From assembly GCA_022826755.1 (NCBI GenBank), contig JAJDUG010000055.1, forward strand, positions 62,001-126,000: a DNA stretch of 64,000 nucleotides. The letters are read 5' to 3'. Shown here in pieces: positions 62,913 through 64,000 of the stretch. The stretch is from Acidobacteriota bacterium (lineage in GTDB: Bacteria > Acidobacteriota > Terriglobia > Versatilivoradales > Versatilivoraceae). The first letter of the stretch is position 1; the number at the start of each line of letters is the position of its first letter. The notes beneath the pieces are model-generated. The model worked only from the letters and a program-made list of their open reading frames with translations, did not search any database and was not told the DNA's origin. The position numbers and the translations under genes were made by a program.

Positions 62913-62954
62913 TTAGAGCAACTCAAGGACCGCCAGAACATCCGCAACCTTCAC
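62913..62954 (-). pseudogene. remnant of a PIN-domain toxin gene
   Basis: A GTG codon overlaps the stop of the antitoxin gene (GTGA), as in intact vapBC/fitAB pairs. It opens a frame of 13 codons reading VKVADVLAVLELL before TAA. The usual PIN-toxin start is like VxxVDASAVLELLLGT. After the stop the frame continues with GTA in the place of the expected GT, so a TTA to TAA change could have produced the stop. Beyond that the similarity ends, so the rest of the toxin is lost. Confidence 0.55.
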
Positions 62955-63181
62955 CGTCTGTCCCGTTCTTCCCGGATCATTTGGGCCGGCGGCACCGTCG
63001 GACGAACCCGAGTTCGAGCCCGGAGCCGCTGGCGTAGCTCTTCTACGGTCGGATACTCGGCATGACGGCGAAGCTCCACAATCAGATAATCGGACAGAGA
63101 CTTTCCCGCCACGGCAGCCCGGGACTCGAGAACCCTGTGAAGGCCATTGGGGACGTTCCGCAACTGAATCATTTTCGACAT
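62951..63181 (-). CDS. FitA-type ribbon-helix-helix antitoxin, apparently without its toxin
   Basis: The 76-residue product has an N-terminal ribbon-helix-helix (MIQLRNVPNGLHRVLESRA, GKSLSDYLIVELRRHA) and a flexible tail (YPTVEELRQRLRAR, VPPAQMIREERD) that would bind a PIN toxin. ATG at 63181 has GGGAGG at good spacing. The expected toxin gene immediately downstream is reduced to a few codons. The antitoxin may still repress its own promoter or counter a related toxin encoded elsewhere. Confidence 0.8.
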   Translation of the reverse strand: MSKMIQLRNVPNGLHRVLESRAAVAGKSLSDYLIVELRRHAEYPTVEELRQRLRARTRVRPTVPPAQMIREERDRR

Positions 63182-63403
63182 GGGAAAAACCTCCCTGCAT
63201 GTCCTGCACATTTCAAGCCGTGGATTCTTCCCTCGCTCATTTCGTGCCCAATGGTGTTGACAACCACTTTGGTTGGAAGCCGATCGCCTTGGGCGTCTGC
63301 CCGTCCGTGCTATTGATCATCCCGAAAATGTCTTGTTTCCTCAACCTACGCCAAGATAACGCCCTCGAAAGGGATCTGCATCTGGCTGGCCGTGGTTTCC
63401 CCG

Positions 63404-63608
63404 CGGGAGCGCGGGCGTCCCGCCCGCATTCTTGTCAAGGCGCTGCTCCAGGGCCGGTCGACGGGTGAACCAACCAACTCTGTGCGGCCAATCGCCACGA
63501 CCCTGCCAAGTCTTGTGCGGGCGGGACGCCCGCGCTCCCGGGGGGCATCCTCCACACCTTGAACCGGAAACATGGTTTACATCATGCCCGGGAATCGGGC
63601 AAGGCGTC
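63404..63608. repeat. REP-like hairpin pair in inverted orientation
   Basis: The left copy (63410-63427; GCGCGGGCGTCCCGCCCGC) and the right copy (63517-63536; GCGGGCGGGACGCCCGCGC) lie about 100 bp apart, facing each other. The right copy continues into about 70 bp (GGAAACATGGTTTACATCAT, CCCGGGAATCGGGCAAGGCG) nearly the same as 27571-27636. The whole 63182-63671 gap has no supported gene. Confidence 0.7.
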
Positions 63609-63671
63609 GGGTGGCGCCGTCTTCTCTCATAATCCCTTTCTCCAAACAGGGCCACTTGTGGAGGGTCAACC

Positions 63672-64000
63672 TCAGACGCGCCCCCGCAGCCGCCCGCGGG
63701 CCAGCGAGGCCAGGATGCCGGCCAGGCAGAGTAGGCCGGAGACCAGGAAGGCGACCTGGGTGCTTTTGAGGAAGAGCGGATACTGCTCGGGCGTGATCTG
63801 CACCCTTCCGATATATACGGCGAAGATCAGGGTGGCGATGCCCATGCTGAGCATCTGGCCGGTCAAGCGCATGGTCCCCAGGGTTCCGGAAGCCACGCCG
63901 AAATACTTCTTGTCCACCGAGCTCATGACGGCGTTGGTGTTGGGCGAGGAGAACAGGGCGAATCCGATTCCAAGAAGGATGAGGTTGGCAATGACCATCC
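63672..64000 (-). CDS. MFS transporter, DHA2-type, C-terminal part (cut by window edge)
   Basis: The frame is open to the right edge, so about 109 C-terminal residues are visible. They contain three membrane helices (IANLILLGIGFALFSSPN, LSMGIATLIFAVYIG, VAFLVSGLLCLAGILASL) and the segment SVDKKYFGVASGTLGTMRLTGQ. This resembles the last quarter of drug-efflux proteins of the EmrB/QacA group with 14 helices. The stop lies just beyond the repeat region. The substrate cannot be judged from this part. Confidence 0.82.
   Translation of the reverse strand, partial: MVIANLILLGIGFALFSSPNTNAVMSSVDKKYFGVASGTLGTMRLTGQMLSMGIATLIFAVYIGRVQITPEQYPLFLKSTQVAFLVSGLLCLAGILASLARGRLRGRV

Overview
The window is a 64 kb piece of a GC-rich chromosome from a Gram-negative, aerobic or facultative heterotroph. 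It carries TonB and porin outer-membrane proteins, lipoprotein and Tat signals, and a DUF1501 / planctomycete-cytochrome pair. It also has DUF1080, several PhyH and amidohydrolase genes, and TonB receptors with carboxypeptidase-regulatory N-termini. This mix is typical of Acidobacteriota (Bryobacterales/Solibacter-like) and of the PVC group. I cannot decide between them from the sequence; Acidobacteriota is my working guess. No rRNA, tRNA, CRISPR array, prophage or intact transposase is visible.

Region 1 (1-22.6 kb) is mostly a phosphate locus. After an edge-truncated ispH come a PhoB-type regulator, a large TonB-dependent receptor and a secreted repeat-rich protein, all on the minus strand. 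Next are two secreted PHP-domain (CehA/McbA-like) hydrolases on the plus strand, with a secreted calcineurin-type phosphoesterase on the minus strand between them. A long plus-strand run follows: the second PHP protein, a PhoR-type kinase, pstS-pstC-pstA-pstB, phoU and an OprP-type porin. Convergent ppk1 closes the region. Together these would sense phosphate limitation (PhoR/PhoB/PhoU), release phosphate outside the cytoplasm (phosphoesterase and possibly the PHP proteins), carry it across both membranes (porin, Pst, possibly the TonB receptor) and store it as polyphosphate (Ppk1).

Region 2 (22.9-44.4 kb) is a catabolic and accessory stretch. It holds a KamA-type radical SAM enzyme, secreted glycosidase-like and DUF1080 proteins, a sugar isomerase, a dimethylformamidase-like protein, an SSS symporter, an M24 peptidase-fold protein without its usual metal ligands, two PhyH oxygenases, a duplicated-domain protein, a DUF29 protein and an amidohydrolase pair. 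Between these genes lie dense families of dispersed repeats, especially at 27.3-27.7, 30.4-30.6, 32.4-33.6 and 37.8-38.2 kb.

Region 3 (44.6-64 kb) holds a cold-shock protein, the DUF1501 / PSCyt1-DUF1549-DUF1553 pair, and a two-gene operon in which a sugar-kinase-like domain is fused to a RapZ C-terminal domain and followed by a MurU-like nucleotidyltransferase. It continues with an SDR, a VapBC pair, an amidohydrolase-Rieske pair, a second sugar isomerase, an FAD oxidoreductase, DUF2141, a gamma-glutamyltransferase lipoprotein, a PQQ-propeller lipoprotein and an orphan FitA-type antitoxin whose toxin is reduced to a few codons. An MFS transporter is cut by the right edge.

The strongest leads are the enlarged phosphate locus with PHP proteins tied to phoR/pst, the kinase-RapZ fusion with its nucleotidyltransferase, and the layered repeat families. 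Some repeats form hairpin pairs and some have become coding sequence. Functions were assigned from sequence patterns recalled for each family; no search was run.
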